Position numbers and translations under genes: made by a program. A DNA stretch of 64,000 nt from Microcebus murinus (Eukaryota; Chordata; Mammalia; Primates; Cheirogaleidae): positions 83,645,001 through 83,709,000 of the forward strand of contig NC_134106.1 in the NCBI RefSeq assembly GCF_040939455.1, given 5' to 3'. The notes under the pieces are model-generated. The model did not search any database. It worked only from the letters and a program-made list of their open reading frames with translations, and was not told the DNA's origin. Shown here one piece after another: positions 10,939 to 23,940 of the stretch (within the stretch, counting starts at the first letter, position 1; every line of letters begins with the position of its first letter).

Positions 10939-11125
10939 AGACGCACGCCTCGGAGGGCTGCGGGCGGGCTCGGCGCTCTGGCACCGGGCGTGGGGCGTGG
11001 GGCGCAGGGGGGGCGGGCGCCCCTCGGCCTCCTGGCCACCGCGCCCCGGCCCCCGCCCCGCCCGGGACCCTTTGTTCGCTGAGCCCCTTCTTCCTTCCCT
11101 CCGGTGTTCCGCGCACGGTGCTTAC

Positions 11126-11300
11126 CCGGAGCTTCGCCTCCCGCACCGGCTCGCAGAGGCGTTTCGGGCGAGGGCCGGGGCGCCGCTGCTGTGCCCACGC
11201 CCGGGCACAGGGGACCGGCCGCAGCCTGAGGCAGAGCAGGGGGCGGCGGAAGGCGTGGACCGGGCCACTTCTCAGGAAGCGCACGCCTGGGGCTTTTTTG
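11126..11300 (-). other. FHL2: Candidate alternative FHL2 first exon in the CpG island
   Basis: A second strong minus-strand donor occurs at 11125-11120, with the exon side ending AGCTCCGG and the intron starting GTAAGCACC. It could end an alternative first exon initiated further upstream in the same island. No TATA or other core element fixes the start, so the upper limit is a guess. It could also be a chance match in GC-rich DNA. Confidence 0.35.
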
Positions 11301-11320
11301 CACGGTGGGCCTTCTCCCTC

Positions 11321-11885
11321 CTTACCCTGTAGGTAACTTTTCCTTCACGAAGTGAACCCAACAGATATCCAGAAAGAATGGATAATGACTCTTTGCTTCA
11401 CTAAGGAGGGGACTAAGGGAAGGTCCTATCCCCAGCACTCTAGGGCCACAGGGCTAGTTAGACAGTCTGTATTTCCCTCCAGGGCGGGGAAAACAAAAGT
11501 GAGGCGGGGATGTGCCTCCCACACCCAAAGCCGGTGCCCTTTGCGTGAAGCGGACACGTGGCAGGGACAGATGGCACTGTTCGATATTCCAGCAGAGAGG
11601 GCACAGGCTGAGTCCCAGGCCTGGGAAAGGGGGCGTCGTGATCGAAATGTTTGCTCCCCAGCAGGCGGCCAGTCCATATGCAGACCCCAGTGGAAGATGG
11701 GCAGGTGGGCAACAAAGGCGTCCTAGAAATTCTGAGGGCAGGAGTATTATTTTTAACACTTAGCGTAGCTCAGGGAAATACCTTCTCCAGAGAGGGCAGG
11801 AAGAACTATTTGATTGCATGCTCTCCCTGTCTGGTGCCACCCATGGATCTCTGTCGGGTAATTGCAGGACTCCCTCCCGAGAGTC
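11321..11885 (-). other. FHL2: FHL2 large 5' intron, unique sequence next to the CpG island
   Basis: No exon or repeat recognised. If the distal promoter is used this is intron; otherwise it is upstream of the proximal promoter. Confidence 0.4.
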
Positions 11886-11889
11886 AAGG

Positions 11890-12061
11890 GAGTTACCCAT
11901 TTACTGAACACTAGCTCTACCTGCTGTCTCATTCGAGCCCCACCCCTTTAAGGTAAGGGCTATTGCCCCAGTTTTATGAGGAGGAAATTTCAGCTCAGAG
12001 AGATTTGCTCAAGGGCATGTGAGCGGTAACTATGACAGCTGAGATGTGAGCTGGAGTCTGG
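11890..12061 (+). repeat. MIR SINE
   Basis: In order it has tttactgaacactagctcta, the CCCCAGTTTTATGAGGAGGAAA block, cagctcagagagatttgctc and 'gatgtgagctggagtctgg', matching the MIR core and 3' part. Confidence 0.7.
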
Positions 12062-12394
12062 CAGATGGCAAACCACGCAAGAACATTCGGGGCTCAGAAC
12101 TGCCCCTCACCCCATCATCAGTCACTTGTGTGTGACTCTCAGTGGGCTGAGACTGGCCACAGGTAGGAGCAGACCATGAGGCTTCCCTCCAAAAGAAGCA
12201 AGTGTCAGACACCCCACCTGAATTTTTGCTGATAGTCAAGGCAGGCCAGTATTTCGAAATCCAGTGCAAAGTGTGTGTAGAAAAGGCAATCCCCTCTGAC
12301 AGCTGTCGAGATTTGTTGTCTATATAATTGCAAATCACAAAATGATCTCCTAGCTTTCAAATGGTTTCTTAAGCTTCTGTTTGTAAAAACAAGT

Positions 12395-12640
12395 TTTAAA
12401 AAATGATGAAACATCAATTCTGTATTTATCTTCTTTCTGCTTCCTTTTGTAACTTACTCTTTTTTATTTTTTAGCTTTCTGAGTTGTGTATTTAATTCAT
12501 TTATTACTATTTTATTGAAATAGTTACTTAGTTCTATTGTTTGTCTTCTAATAACTGCTTTAGCTGGGCCATACAGATTCTGGTATGTTGGATTTTCCTT
12601 ATTATTAAGAAATTCCGAAATTAAATGTTGTGTTTCCCTT
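12395..12640 (-). repeat. Old L1 fragment (tentative)
   Basis: Read in reverse, the text around 'tagctgggccatacagattc' and 'tggtatgttggattttcc' resembles an antisense L1 segment. Boundaries and subfamily are uncertain. Confidence 0.45.
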
Positions 12641-13168
12641 TTGACCTAAGGGATAGAGGAGTATTTTAAATGACCCTATGGAGATATAGTCAGCAAAACC
12701 CAGATTCTGGAAGCAAACTTATCCAGTTTTTTCAACAACATTGCAAAAAGAAAAAGAGAGATGGAAGGAGTAACCAACAGATTAAAAAAGACTTAACCAA
12801 CTGCAAAGTGTGGACCTTATTTGAATTCTGATTGAAGAAGAAACTATTAAAAATGGCCGGGCGCTGTGGCTCACGCCTGTAATCCTAGCTCTTGGGAGGC
12901 CGAGGCGGGCGGATTGCTCAAGGTCAGGAGTTCAAAACCAGCCTGAGCAAGAGCGAGACCCCGTCTCTACTATAAATAGAAAGAAATTAATTGGCCAACT
13001 GATATATATATAAAAATTAGCCGGGCATGGTGGCGCATGCCTGTAGTCCCAGCTACCCGGGAGGCTGAGGCAGAAGGATCACTTGAGCCCAGGAGTTTGA
13101 GGTTGCTGTGAGCTAGGCTGACGCCACGGCACTCACTCTAGCCTGGGCAACAAAGCGAGACTCTGTCT

Positions 13169-13207
<39 letters not shown>

Positions 13208-13545
13208 AATGTTTACAAGACAGTTTGGGAAAATGTGACAGAATATTTAATGGTATTAATAAACTATTTATTTATTTTAGGTGTGATAATGAGATTATAC
13301 ACACACACATATTTTTTCCTTTTTTTCCAAGCCCTGACTTTTCAGGACCAGGAACAAAATATTTACTAGTTAAAGAACATTATGCCTGGGGTTGTTTCAA
13401 AATAATTTGGATTGGACCAATATGTATCTGAAATAGTATCAGCTATGGATTAGTGGTAATCTTTGAAGATTGGTGACGCATATATGGCTGTTCAATACTA
13501 GTCTCTCTCCTTTTATAATGCTTGAAAAATTTCATAATGAAAATA
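12641..13545 (+). repeat. L1M-type LINE 3' region interrupted by an Alu
   Basis: The left part (12641-12854) includes gaccctatggagatatagtc and 'gcaaagtgtggaccttattt'. The right part (13205-13545) resumes with gtttacaagacagtttggga, 'ttaggtgtgataatgagatt' and 'gcttgaaaaatttcataatg'. Both halves follow the order of an old L1 3'UTR. The interruption is the Alu at 12855-13204. Confidence 0.65.
12855..13204 (+). mobile_element. Lemur-type dimeric Alu SINE nested in L1
   Basis: It starts GGCCGGGCGCTGTGGCTCAC, has the strepsirrhine linker with a TA run, and ends in about 35 A residues. Near-consensus CpG positions and the long pure tail suggest a fairly recent insertion. It splits the older L1 3' region. 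Confidence 0.92.
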
Positions 13546-14045
13546 TTTTTAGATTACAAATGCACTTACCATTTGCTGTTCACCCAGCATTTCCCTTTAC
13601 AGGATATTATTTTGTAGATATACTTGCTCATGTGTAAAATGATATACCTACAAGAGTAGTCATTGCAGAATTGTTTGTAACAGCAAATTATCAGACCATG
13701 TTATATATTTATCAATAGGAGCCTAGCTAAATATAGGATAGTACATTTTAGAATTATTTGCATTGCAGCTCTTAACTGATTTGGCATGATTTCCAAGATG
13801 TATCAACTGAGAGAAATAAAAGTAGAGAACACCTTGTAAGTAGTAACCAACCATTTGTGTTCATGAACAAAGGAAGGAAGGAAGACAATACATACTTATA
13901 AGTTGTTGCCTCTGGGGAGAACTGGGTGGCTGGGGGTTGAGGTGGAAAGGTTCATTTTTACTGCACACCCTTTTGTTTCTTGTGAAAAATTTTGAGCTAT
14001 GTCAATGTGTTAGCCCTTCAAAAGCTAAAAAACATTAAAAAAATA
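13546..14045 (+). repeat. Old L1/LINE 3' end (tentative)
   Basis: It contains the phrases 'cattgcagaattgtttgtaa' and gttgcctctggggagaactg, ending with 'tgtgaaaaattttgagctat', as seen in L1M-type 3' regions. Highly diverged. Confidence 0.5.
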
Positions 14046-14429
14046 AAAGCAACATGTGTTCCTTTAAGAAAAACAGGCAACAAATTTGTTAAACTGAGAC
14101 AATAGAAAGTCAAAGAAGGTTTGAGAGAATTAGAGGAAGGGGGAAATACAATTTCTGGGTACAAGCACATGCTCATAAAAGCACATGCTTTTCATTCAAA
14201 GGACAAACTATTAAAAAGTAAGTTTTCATGAGACAATCTGGGAAAGTGTGTTTTGAAAAGTTTTAGCTTATGCATCATTGTATTCCTACCACCCAGCTGG
14301 AGTGCATGGCACATAGTATGTGCTTAATAAATATATTTATTGAATGAATGGATGGATCACAGAATTGTTTGTGACAAGCCTTTCATTGTAGAAAATCTGA
14401 CACTAAAATATGGCAGCACAATTTGCTCT

Positions 14430-14645
14430 CTGAAGTGAGGCCTACAGTTGGATCCCTGTCCTACCTATGACCTCAGATAACCATAAAAGCTCCCTAACTT
14501 TCCATTTGCTCATTGCTAAAATGGGGTAATAACATACGTTACAAAATTGTTGTGAACATCTTTTGAGCTGATGCATAAAAAACCACTTAGCACTATTAGC
14601 ATAGTACTTCCCTCGAGGTAGACCCTCAGTAAATATTCATGTTTA
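14430..14645 (+). repeat. MIR SINE, diverged
   Basis: The text tgacctcagataaccataaa, ccatttgctcattgctaaaa tggggtaataa, and 'gtagaccctcagtaaatatt' follows the MIR order. Confidence 0.55.
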
Positions 14646-15668
14646 TTCAAATGAGGCAAAGGGAAAATGAATCCAGCATAAGAAGGAAATGGACTTAATT
14701 CCCATCAGAAAGAAGAATTAGGGTTTAGGTCCTGTTCTAAAGATAAAAAGATTGTCTTCTTGAAAGAAAAACTGTCTGCTATAGCTAAAAGGCAAGTTCA
14801 TGGGAGAAAAACATTGAAAAGTAATATTTTCTGAAAAAAATGATCAAGCAGCAACTGTGATAGGTTATTTAAGTTCATCTTTTGTTTATTCCAAACTTCC
14901 CTGCCATTCCTCCACCAGACAACACTACCCATAACTTCTCCTTTCCTCTCCTGGGGGTCTGATGGGGGTTCAGGGAGAGGCATAGCTAGGAAGGGGGGAA
15001 AGAGGAAGAGCCTTTTTGGAGCCAGGAGCAGTTCTCAAATTCTGGCCCCAGAGGAGCAGCGTCAGTATCCTTTGGGAGCTTGTGGGATGTGCACATTCTC
15101 AGGCCAGCTCCTGTTTTAACAAGCCCTCCAGGTGACTCTGATGACAAATAGTGCTTTGAGGTAAAATACTCCTTAGGGATTCCAGCTCTGAACTCAGTAA
15201 TTTACAAGAAACCTGTGAGATGTGAGTTTCTGGGGGAGGGAGAGAGGAATAGAGACAGACTAAACATAGACTCAGGAACTGTAAAGTGCAATTGCTAGTA
15301 TTACTTTCTCTGTCAGTTACTTCAGCAGAGGGAAGCACAAGGTAGCAACTTTGTAGAGGGTGGGAAGTGTCAGCATGGGGTCTGAGTGATACAGAAATTT
15401 AATTCTCCAAAAGGTAGGGAGTGTACCAACTGGACTGCCGCCCTGCAGTGGGGTGGTGGGTGTGGGAGGTCCATGGGGCCCCCCAGTGCAGGGGTGGGCA
15501 GGGGTCTCCTCCCCGACAGCACCCACCTCAGGGGGACTAGGATGACTTCACCGTCCCCAGGAAGAAAGGGAATGAACACTTGAAAAACATGAACTGGGGG
15601 TCACACCTTATGTTTGTTACCCTAACTGACCATTGCCATGAAGATTTTTAGAGCATTTTGTCCCATTT
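14646..15668 (-). other. FHL2: FHL2 large 5' intron, unique sequence
   Basis: No exon, RNA gene or confident repeat seen. A GC-rich patch at about 15420-15560 has no promoter features. Confidence 0.4.
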
Positions 15669-15685
15669 AAGAAAGAGGATTTCTC

Positions 15686-16010
<325 letters not shown>

Positions 16011-16027
16011 AAGAAAGAGGATTTCTC

Positions 16028-18110
16028 ACAAGCAGTTCCTCCCACTCAAACCCTGGGCGGGAAACTGGTGGGTGATTTGCCCTTGATTCAGAGGTAATCC
16101 TTCTCAACTGCCTCACATGGTTGGAAGGTGAGTAAGTGTCTACCGTAAGAACTGGCTGGAAGGGGTCAGGAGGGATCAAACCACGCTCCCCTACTGTCAG
16201 TGGGTTCAGGAGGCAAGTCTCTGCATGCCTGCCCATGACAGCACCAGCCCCCAGGGTGGTGGCTTGGAAAGCTGGCCTCACTTTTTCTAAAAGCACTATT
16301 TGCCCTGATGGAGCAGGGAAAGCTCTGTGGAAGATGACTCCGCAGGCAGGCAGGGTGCTTACCTTCCTGAGCTGGTGAGCTGGGTGCACATGGGTCAAGA
16401 GACCCAAGGGCCTTCCTCCCCCGGCAATGAGACAGACTTGATCTGGCTAAAGCTTCATACGATCCTGTATAGGATCCAGACTGTCTTCCTTTGCCTGTTA
16501 GACTTTCTAGAAAAGCTCAGCTCTTCACAAAGGGCAAACTCTTCATTCCCTTCCCCCTTCTGCCATGCTTTGGTTAGGAGGAAAAACGCTCAGCTCTGTC
16601 TTGATATGCAGAGTTTCCATATCCCATTTCTTCCCTCTCTCCTTTTCACAAACTGATTTAATGGATGCAAATAGTCATGTTTTAAAGCCTCAAAACATGT
16701 CTGACTTTGAGCCAAATCCACAAACAGACTCCATGGTTCTGACTTTCCCATGGTTGGTTAAAGCTTATTTGGAGCATTCGATACAAGTTTCCATTGTGGC
16801 TCTGATAACTCATTAGGAAACGTTCTGTCTGGTGGCTTGATGACCAGTAAAATGAAACCATTCACATCCACAATTCATTTGGGCTGTAAATGTTGCTGCG
16901 CTGTTTCAGATGAAAACTATTTCTAAGGTAGACTCTGAAAAAGTTTGTTTCTTGCTTCTCACTTGAGATCTCCTGTCTCTGATTTCACTCCTTTTCTGTA
17001 GCAATCCATTCACTTCTCTGTTTGCCTTTCCATGCATCTTTGTCTCTTTTTTTCCTCTGTCAACGGTTCTAAGATCCATTTAAAAGAAGTATAAAATGTC
17101 CAAGGTCTGTACAGACCTGGCAAAATCCTGTTTTGAATGAATTGTGTTTGCTTCCCTAAAATACCTGAAACAGGAGACTCTTCCTGGCATTTCTGAAACG
17201 GGAGAGTCTCATGCCTCACTTGCTCCTCAGAATGTTTATTTTAAGCCACACTGAAATCTGTTATTCTTTGTAAATTAACTTTATGAGTCAACACTGCAAC
17301 TTTATAACCCCAAAGTCTCTCTCCACCGGACACCAGATTCCTTTTGTACTCCTTCCCATTTGATTAGGGTCATTAACAGAAAATCTACATGATCTGGCTA
17401 GGAAGAGGCTGGTCTGGCCAGGCTATAGGAGGGAGAGGACGGAACCCCAGGTCCAGGAACTCCTATGGAGCAGTGTGTGTGGCCACAGGTAACATCCTTT
17501 ATCTTTTTGTGTCTTCTTTACCCAACCTGTGAAACAAAAGCTGTACCACCTCTCTTCTTATTTTAATTTCAAACTATCCAGTTCTTTAAGTCATTTTTGT
17601 GGCTGACAATTGAAAATTTTCTATCAGGTCTCTATGGACAATTCTACCCCACGGGTACAGATTTGTGTGTAATGAAAAGCTATGCTTTAAGTGCTTCTAG
17701 AAAGCAAGTTCGGCCATATCTTTCGCCTGTTTCAGCAGGTGCTTTAAAATTGGACCTGAGAGTCCAGAGACAGAACTTTCTGGAACAGCCAAGCTTCTTT
17801 CTGCATCATTCCACCATAGTTGACTGTTGAAATACCAGGAAAAGATCTTGTAAAATGTCTGACCTTCAGCATTTCCTGGCAGTACTATTTGAAAAAAAAA
17901 ATCTTCAGAAATTCTGGGCCATCCTAACTGTACAAATATTTTTGGAATCTTCTGCACAGTTAGAGATGCTGAGCAATTACTCTATAACAGTACCAGATTT
18001 GTCATCTGCCTCCCTGGAGGGCTGGCAGAGGCTCCAGTGGCAAATTACTGTCAGATACCCCCTGAAACATTCATCCAGCCTAACTTAAACTCAAGAGGAC
18101 TTTCTCTTCT
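16028..18110 (-). other. FHL2: FHL2 large 5' intron, unique sequence
   Basis: No recognisable gene or repeat. A minus-strand donor-like AAG|GTAAGC lies near 16360, but no promoter or acceptor defines an exon with it. Confidence 0.4.
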
Positions 18111-18111
18111 C

Positions 18112-18123
18112 CTTCCTTCCTTC

Positions 18124-18193
<70 letters not shown>

Positions 18194-18220
18194 CTTTCTT
18201 TCTCTTTCTTTCTTTCTTTC

Positions 18221-18276
<56 letters not shown>

Positions 18277-18277
18277 T
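18112..18277 (+). repeat. (TTTC)n microsatellite
   Basis: About 165 bp of CTTT/TTTC tetranucleotide, starting as CCTT repeats and interrupted by a few CTCTTT variants. It gives artefactual Phe/Ser/Leu or Lys/Glu/Arg open frames. Confidence 0.97.
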
Positions 18278-21200
18278 TTTTGCCTTCCTTTTAACAGTTT
18301 GAAATTATATTTCCATTTTGCACACGGCCTTAACATGATTTAGCTTTTTGACCCTATTACCATTTTCTGGACTCAGTTCTCTTTCCCATCCTGTTTTGTC
18401 TATTTCCCTGTATTGCTTTTGGTCCCTTGAGTTTCCAGGTCATGCTAAAAGCAGATGAAGAAAAATGCTTGAGAGGTTTTCTTTTTCTAAGAGTATGTTT
18501 GGAAGGTCAGGGCAACAGAGACCACACCCTGAGCAAGGAGGAGGTCTTTGAGAGCCCTCCCTTTGCGTTCTCTTTGCTCCCAAGGGAAAATGCCTGCCGT
18601 TATGTAATTTCTGGAACTCCTTTCCTCACTCTCTTCTGCCTCTTGGATACCTGTTTACCCTTTAGACCAAATAAAGTATCTCTGCTAGGAAGGCTATGGG
18701 ATACCCACCAATAGCCCCATTTTTTACCATTCCACACTACCTTTCCCTTTTATAACAACAGAGCAAAGAGGACAAGGATAGATACATTTGTTTCTGTGTT
18801 CAAGGCACTTTGCCTACTTGATCAATATTTACTGAATTTAATTCAGTTTTCCTGAAAATGCCTTAAACCAATATAAGGCTGCCATACAAAGGCTCTATAT
18901 GGCCCTGCTTGGATCAAATGAATCAGGGCCATTTCCCAGTTAGGCAGTTGAGTTACCTGGCCTTTGCACTGAGATCCACCTGGCAAATAATTCAAGTTAA
19001 AGCAAAGCCAAGGGCCTGAAATCCCCTGCCTGAGCCACATTCAAGCACAGAGAAAGTCCCTCATGGAGGGACTTCCTTGAAGTCTACGTCCTACAGACTG
19101 AAGCCACCATCTTCATTTTCAAGAACCTAGCCAATGAATTTATGTCTTTAGATTCTTCTTGGGGTAGGTTGATTTTCTATCAAATGCTTTAAAAAATAAT
19201 AATAATAATAAAAAACTTCTGCTTATACAAATGGGAACATGCAAACTAAAACAAAAATTCTATCTCCCTCAGAAATTTCATAACGCTTCTCTTGTTTCTA
19301 CCAGCTTGAGTGTTTGTTTCTGGTCATTTGTGGAAGCGGGTCTACTTGCGGATCTCAGGTCAACTCTGCTGTCCACCCTTGGAGTGTGCTCTGGCTGGGC
19401 AGCGGGCAGCGATGGCCCAGAGAGGAGATGGTCATCACCCTTCAGCCTTACCTGTTTTAAGGCAGACTCCCTTGAACAGAGAAATCGGTGTTTTTCCCTC
19501 ATTCACAAATACTGTGGATGTATACACGTTCCCAAAGGTATTAATAGATGAGACTGATACATCTGCACCTTCGTTGACTGTCCCCATCCACACTCAGATG
19601 GATTTCCAAGTGATGCAACCCTAAGTCTGACTTAAACATCCACAGGCCGTCTTAGAACACTTTCCAACCAAGACTGGTAACAGTGCCTTGGCAGTCGCAG
19701 AACCACAGCCTTCCCTTGCAAGTTCACTTTCACCCAGCCCGCTGGGTTTGCAGCCAGAATGCATTTATTTCGGGCGGGTCTCTCTTCCTCATTTGCAAGC
19801 GGCACGCAGGGGCAAAGAAAGAGCAGCACTCCTGGCCTGAGCAGAACTAATCAGTCTGATAGCCCCGCAGGGTATGTACACCTGACCACCCCATCCGAGA
19901 ATCTACGACTGCCATTGTTTGCATCTTATCTACTATTTACTTTTGACTGCCGACAGGGCAGCATTTTTGGTATAGGAAGCTGAGACCGGGGTGGGTTTAG
20001 ACTCAGAGCCTTGGAAGATTAGTTTCTTCCTCTTTCCATCTGAAGCTCCCAGAGGAGAGGCCATTTTAGAGCTGCCTGCATCCACCATGGCGCAGAGAAC
20101 AGGCGGAGCCGAGGCAGCTACCAGGTGGGGCTGCCCTTTCTGTGGACTCAAGAAAGCAGGGGGAGGTGGTGGTGGGAAGGGCTGAGAGGGGGCCTGGGTC
20201 CCAGAGGAGGAGAACCACAGGCTTTAGCATATAGAGAGGAAGGCTGGTAGGCCAGGTGGGAGGAACAGTCCCAGTGAGAATAAAAGGAGACCTTCTGCAG
20301 GAAAAACAGAAACGCTCAAGGGAAAGACGACCACTATGGTGAGAGCAAGTCAAAGGATGTTTCTCAAGAGTCTGCTCTTGACCAGTGCACAATTTATGTG
20401 TGCAAACAAGGGCTCTGCATATAATTCACCTGTTAATTCCTGGAAGTCAGGAATGGTTTCAGAGGAAGAAGCTGAAGTCACCCCCCAAAGTCTCCGGTGA
20501 CACCCAGGCTTGGCTTGTGCTATTCCAAGTGAGGCCCTGGCTTCATAAGCCCAGCAAGATAGGAAAAGTAGGGAACATTCACTGGCTTCTTAGGTCAGCC
20601 CCCAAGTTCATGGCAAATTTAAAATTTATGTTCAACAGAGCCATTTTAAATATATCTTTGCGCTTGGGACCAATAAGAGCTACCATTTTTCTCACTGCTA
20701 TAGACAGGCCCATTTCTGATAAGTAATAAATAATGTGACTTTATTGTTGAAATGCCCATTTAGGCTCTTTGTCCCAGAAAGAGGAGGCAGAGAGGCAATG
20801 TCAAATCCACCCTGGAGTCATCTCGGGGCCGGCAGTTATTGGTTCCCCTGAAGTCCCAGAGCTGCCTGTATGAATCAGACTGGAAAAACATGTGGCTGCA
20901 CTTTTCCATGAAGCAGGTAGCAAAGCCACAGTCGGTGCCTGGGAACCTGCCCCCGTGTCTCCGCCAGGAGAGCATGCCGACTCATGCCTGGGCTCCCACA
21001 CGATGGCCTGTGCCAGGTGTGTTGGAATGAAGGGACATTGTAGAGGATCAAGAGCTCCAGGAGTCCCAGTCCAGTTCCCAGGCTGGGGTGAGGACCCCGA
21101 GATTACTATCAGCACTCAGGCAGAGCTGGAAGCAGAGTCTGTGGTTCGGAATGCAGGACCCAGAGTTCAGGGTCACACCAGGGGCAGGACACAGGAGACA

Positions 21201-22845
21201 GTTTGCTAACCTTGGTCCAAACCAGAATCATTCAGAGCAGCAGGGGAGCAGGACAGTTTTATCTCCCAAGCAGGATCAGAGTGAGGCAGAGGGGCAGCTT
21301 GCTAGCTCAAAGAACACTTGGGAAGTCTTAAACCTGGGGTGACTTTAGTGGCAACTGTTTCAATTTCTAGTAGCTTCCTGTGTGCCTCCTTCCATTGACC
21401 TGACAGTAACAGGGCATGCACCCTCATGATGAAAATAACCTCAAATAGCTGCAGAGTGAGGGTCCCTGGCCAATCTCTTGGCAGACGGAGAAGAGAGGGT
21501 TAAACTGAGTGGGAGTCTATGTCAGGGGCCACAGTCTGTTTGAACTGACAGTGTGTCTGATAGCACCAGTCTTAGTGGATACTGCTCTGAAAGTTGGTAA
21601 GCTACCTGCTAGCAGATTTAGTAGGTGATACTTTTTCTGAAGTTTAAAGTTTTGATTGTTCATCTCTGGGAAAGTGTCACATATTACACTGCTAGTTAGT
21701 GGTGGTGTCCAAAACCAACATTTTGGTTTGTCTTTCTCATCTGAGAAGGATTCTTGGCCCAGGCAAGCAGAGGGAAGGGTATGGTATGCACATCTTCCTG
21801 TATCAGCTTGTGTTTCTGTTGTGCTGGCAACCAGAGGGGTCCACATAGGTGGAAAAAAATGCTGCAAGATTGAAGGTGAGGAGCAGTGAAGTGAGTAATC
21901 CTTTCAGGTGGAAGTGAATAGTGCCAGGCAAGGGAGGGGGCGGTTTTGGCTGCCAGCATTTAGAAATGGGCTTAGCTCTTTTCGGAGGCAACATGCTGCA
22001 TAGTCAGCCAACTTCAGGTAAGATGTCATGGGACCAGTACATAGAAGGTTTGTAAGACTTTCAAGTTCCATTTAATCATTTACAAAGTGTCCACCATTTT
22101 GGCCCTGAACCTATGGCTTGTTTATTGAATCACATGAAATTTCAAGAAGGGAAGCAGTAATATGAACCAATGTAAAGGAATTACCAACAAGCCTCTGTGG
22201 ACACAGGTGTGCACAATGCCACCATCACTTTAGATATTTAGATTCATTCATTCTCATTTCAGTCTGAAAACTGATCTTAAAACTAAGGCAGACTGACACC
22301 CACCCACTATATCCTAAACTGCCGACAAATTAAAGGCTATTAGCATAATTTCCTAGAATTATCTTTGAGTTCATTTTAAAATGTAACTTTTAAAAATAAA
22401 AACAAATTACAACTTTAGAAAGAGTATAAGCAACTATCAATTGTCACATACAAAGCAAATTTTAAAAGAAAAAAAGTATAATGTACAATGTTTCTCATTA
22501 ATTCTTTTCAGGCACAGCTTAATAAACTTTATCTTTTATTCTTGGTTTTGGTTAGAATCCTGTTTTTCCTACTCACCCAGAATCTTCATCTTTGGAATGA
22601 AGAATTTGTGAATGATCCTGGCACTTAGGGCTATTCGACATTAAAAGCTCACATGGCATAGGGTGGCCAGGAGGAAAATATTACTCAGGAACTTGTTATT
22701 TGCTAAGTGATTCATGCCACCAAGATGAATAAATCTCAGGCCATCCCTTCTACGGCTTAAAGTCCAGTGTGACCAGAAGGGAGGAGGCCACCTGGGGAAA
22801 AACGACATCCCAATGAGTTCTGGTCAGGGTTAAGATATGGAGAGC
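18278..22845 (-). other. FHL2: FHL2 large 5' intron, mostly unique sequence
   Basis: There is a short (AAT)n run at 19195-19212 but no other clear repeat. At 20087 an ATG in a perfect Kozak context opens a 32-codon frame, discussed separately. No supported exon. Confidence 0.4.
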
Positions 22846-22849
22846 ATAC

Positions 22850-23310
22850 CCCACTTCTGTGCATTTGTCCAAAAGGATTGAAAGCAAGATCTCAAAGAAA
22901 TATTTGCATACCCATGTTCACAGCAGCGTTATTCACAATAGTCAAAATGTGGCTGCAACTCAAGTGTCCATAGATAGATGAATGGGTGAGCAAAATGGGT
23001 AGATACATACAATGCAATTAAATGGAAGGAAATTCTGACACATGCTATAACATGGATGAACCTTGAGGTCATAATGCTAAGTGAAATTAGCCAGACATAA
23101 AAGGACAAATTCATAGAGTGGTCAAGTTCATAATGACAGAAAGTGGAATGGTAGTTTCCAGGGGCTGGGAGGAGGAGGGAAGGGGGAGTTTGATGAGTAC
23201 AGAGTTACAGTTTTCCAAGATGAAGAGGTTTTGGAGATTGGTTGCCCAATGATGTGAATATACTTAACACTACGAACTGTACGCTTAAAAATGGTTAAGA
23301 TAGTGGGGGA
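22850..23310 (+). repeat. L1M LINE 3' end
   Basis: The classical L1 text is present: catgttcacagcagcgttat tcacaatagtc, 'aactcaagtgtccatagata', the CATGGATGAACCTTGA block, tggtagtttccaggggctgg and 'gtacgcttaaaaatggttaa'. It covers the 3' end of ORF2 and the 3'UTR and is non-coding through decay. Confidence 0.85.
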
Positions 23311-23859
23311 AAAAAGGTGTGGAAAATGTATGAGCAGAAAGTGTTAAAAGCACAGGAGAAGCATTTGGCCCAACCGGAGGTCTGTAATGGTTAATTACAG
23401 ACTGCTACTGGGCCACAGGGTGCCCAGATATTGGTCACACATTATTCTGGTGTGTCTGTGAGGGTGTTTTTGGATGAAATTAACATTTGAATTGATAGAC
23501 TGAGTAACGCAAGTTGCCCTCCATAATGTGCGTGTGCCTTGTTCAATCCGTTGAAGGCATGAATAGACCAAAAAGCTGACACTACCACCCCAAGTACGAG
23601 AGAATTCTTCTTGCCTGACGCCTTCAAGTTGGAACACTGGTTTTTTCCTGCCTTTTGACTCAAACTGAAACATCAGCTCTCCCTGGCTCCTGAGCCTGCC
23701 AGCCTGTGATGGGAATGGCAGCTGTCCTGGTTATCAGGGCTTTGGACTCGGACTGGAGCTAAACCATTGGCTCTCCCAGATCTCCAGCTTGCTGACTCGC
23801 CTTGCAGATCCTGGGACTTGTCAGCTTCCATAATCTTATGAGCCAGTTCCTTATCATGA

Positions 23860-23860
23860 A

Positions 23861-23928
<68 letters not shown>

Positions 23929-23938
23929 TGTGTGTGCG
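23860..23938 (+). repeat. (CT)n(GT)n compound microsatellite
   Basis: A CT dinucleotide run switches to GT at about 23911. It lies in the simple-sequence region near the end of the LTR-like element and immediately before the MER2 insertion. Confidence 0.95.
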
Positions 23939-23940
23939 TA

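Larger units (their letters stand above)
10020..11320. promoter_or_regulatory. FHL2: CpG island, proximal FHL2 promoter region
   Basis: GC content and CpG density rise sharply over this stretch, with many CGG/CCG/GCG triplets, compared with AT-rich sequence on both sides. It contains the proposed proximal first exon, a perfect CArG box and a promoter-proximal minisatellite. A CpG island with a minus-strand splice donor upstream of FHL2 is best explained as an FHL2 promoter. Confidence 0.8.

Noticed and set aside
10163..11303. Long proline/serine/arginine-rich open frames on both strands across the CpG island
   Set aside because: They arise from a near-30-bp GC-rich minisatellite and CpG-rich sequence that stay open in several frames at once. 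No domain or splice support.
16355..16366. Minus-strand splice-donor-like AAG|GTAAGC
   Set aside because: No promoter, CpG cluster or acceptor nearby to define an exon. Isolated donor matches are frequent.
18037..18336. Phe/Leu/Ser-rich and Lys/Glu/Arg-rich frames
   Set aside because: Direct products of the (TTTC)n microsatellite.
19440..19455. Minus-strand donor-like CAG|GTAAGG
   Set aside because: Same reasoning: no matching exon start or promoter.
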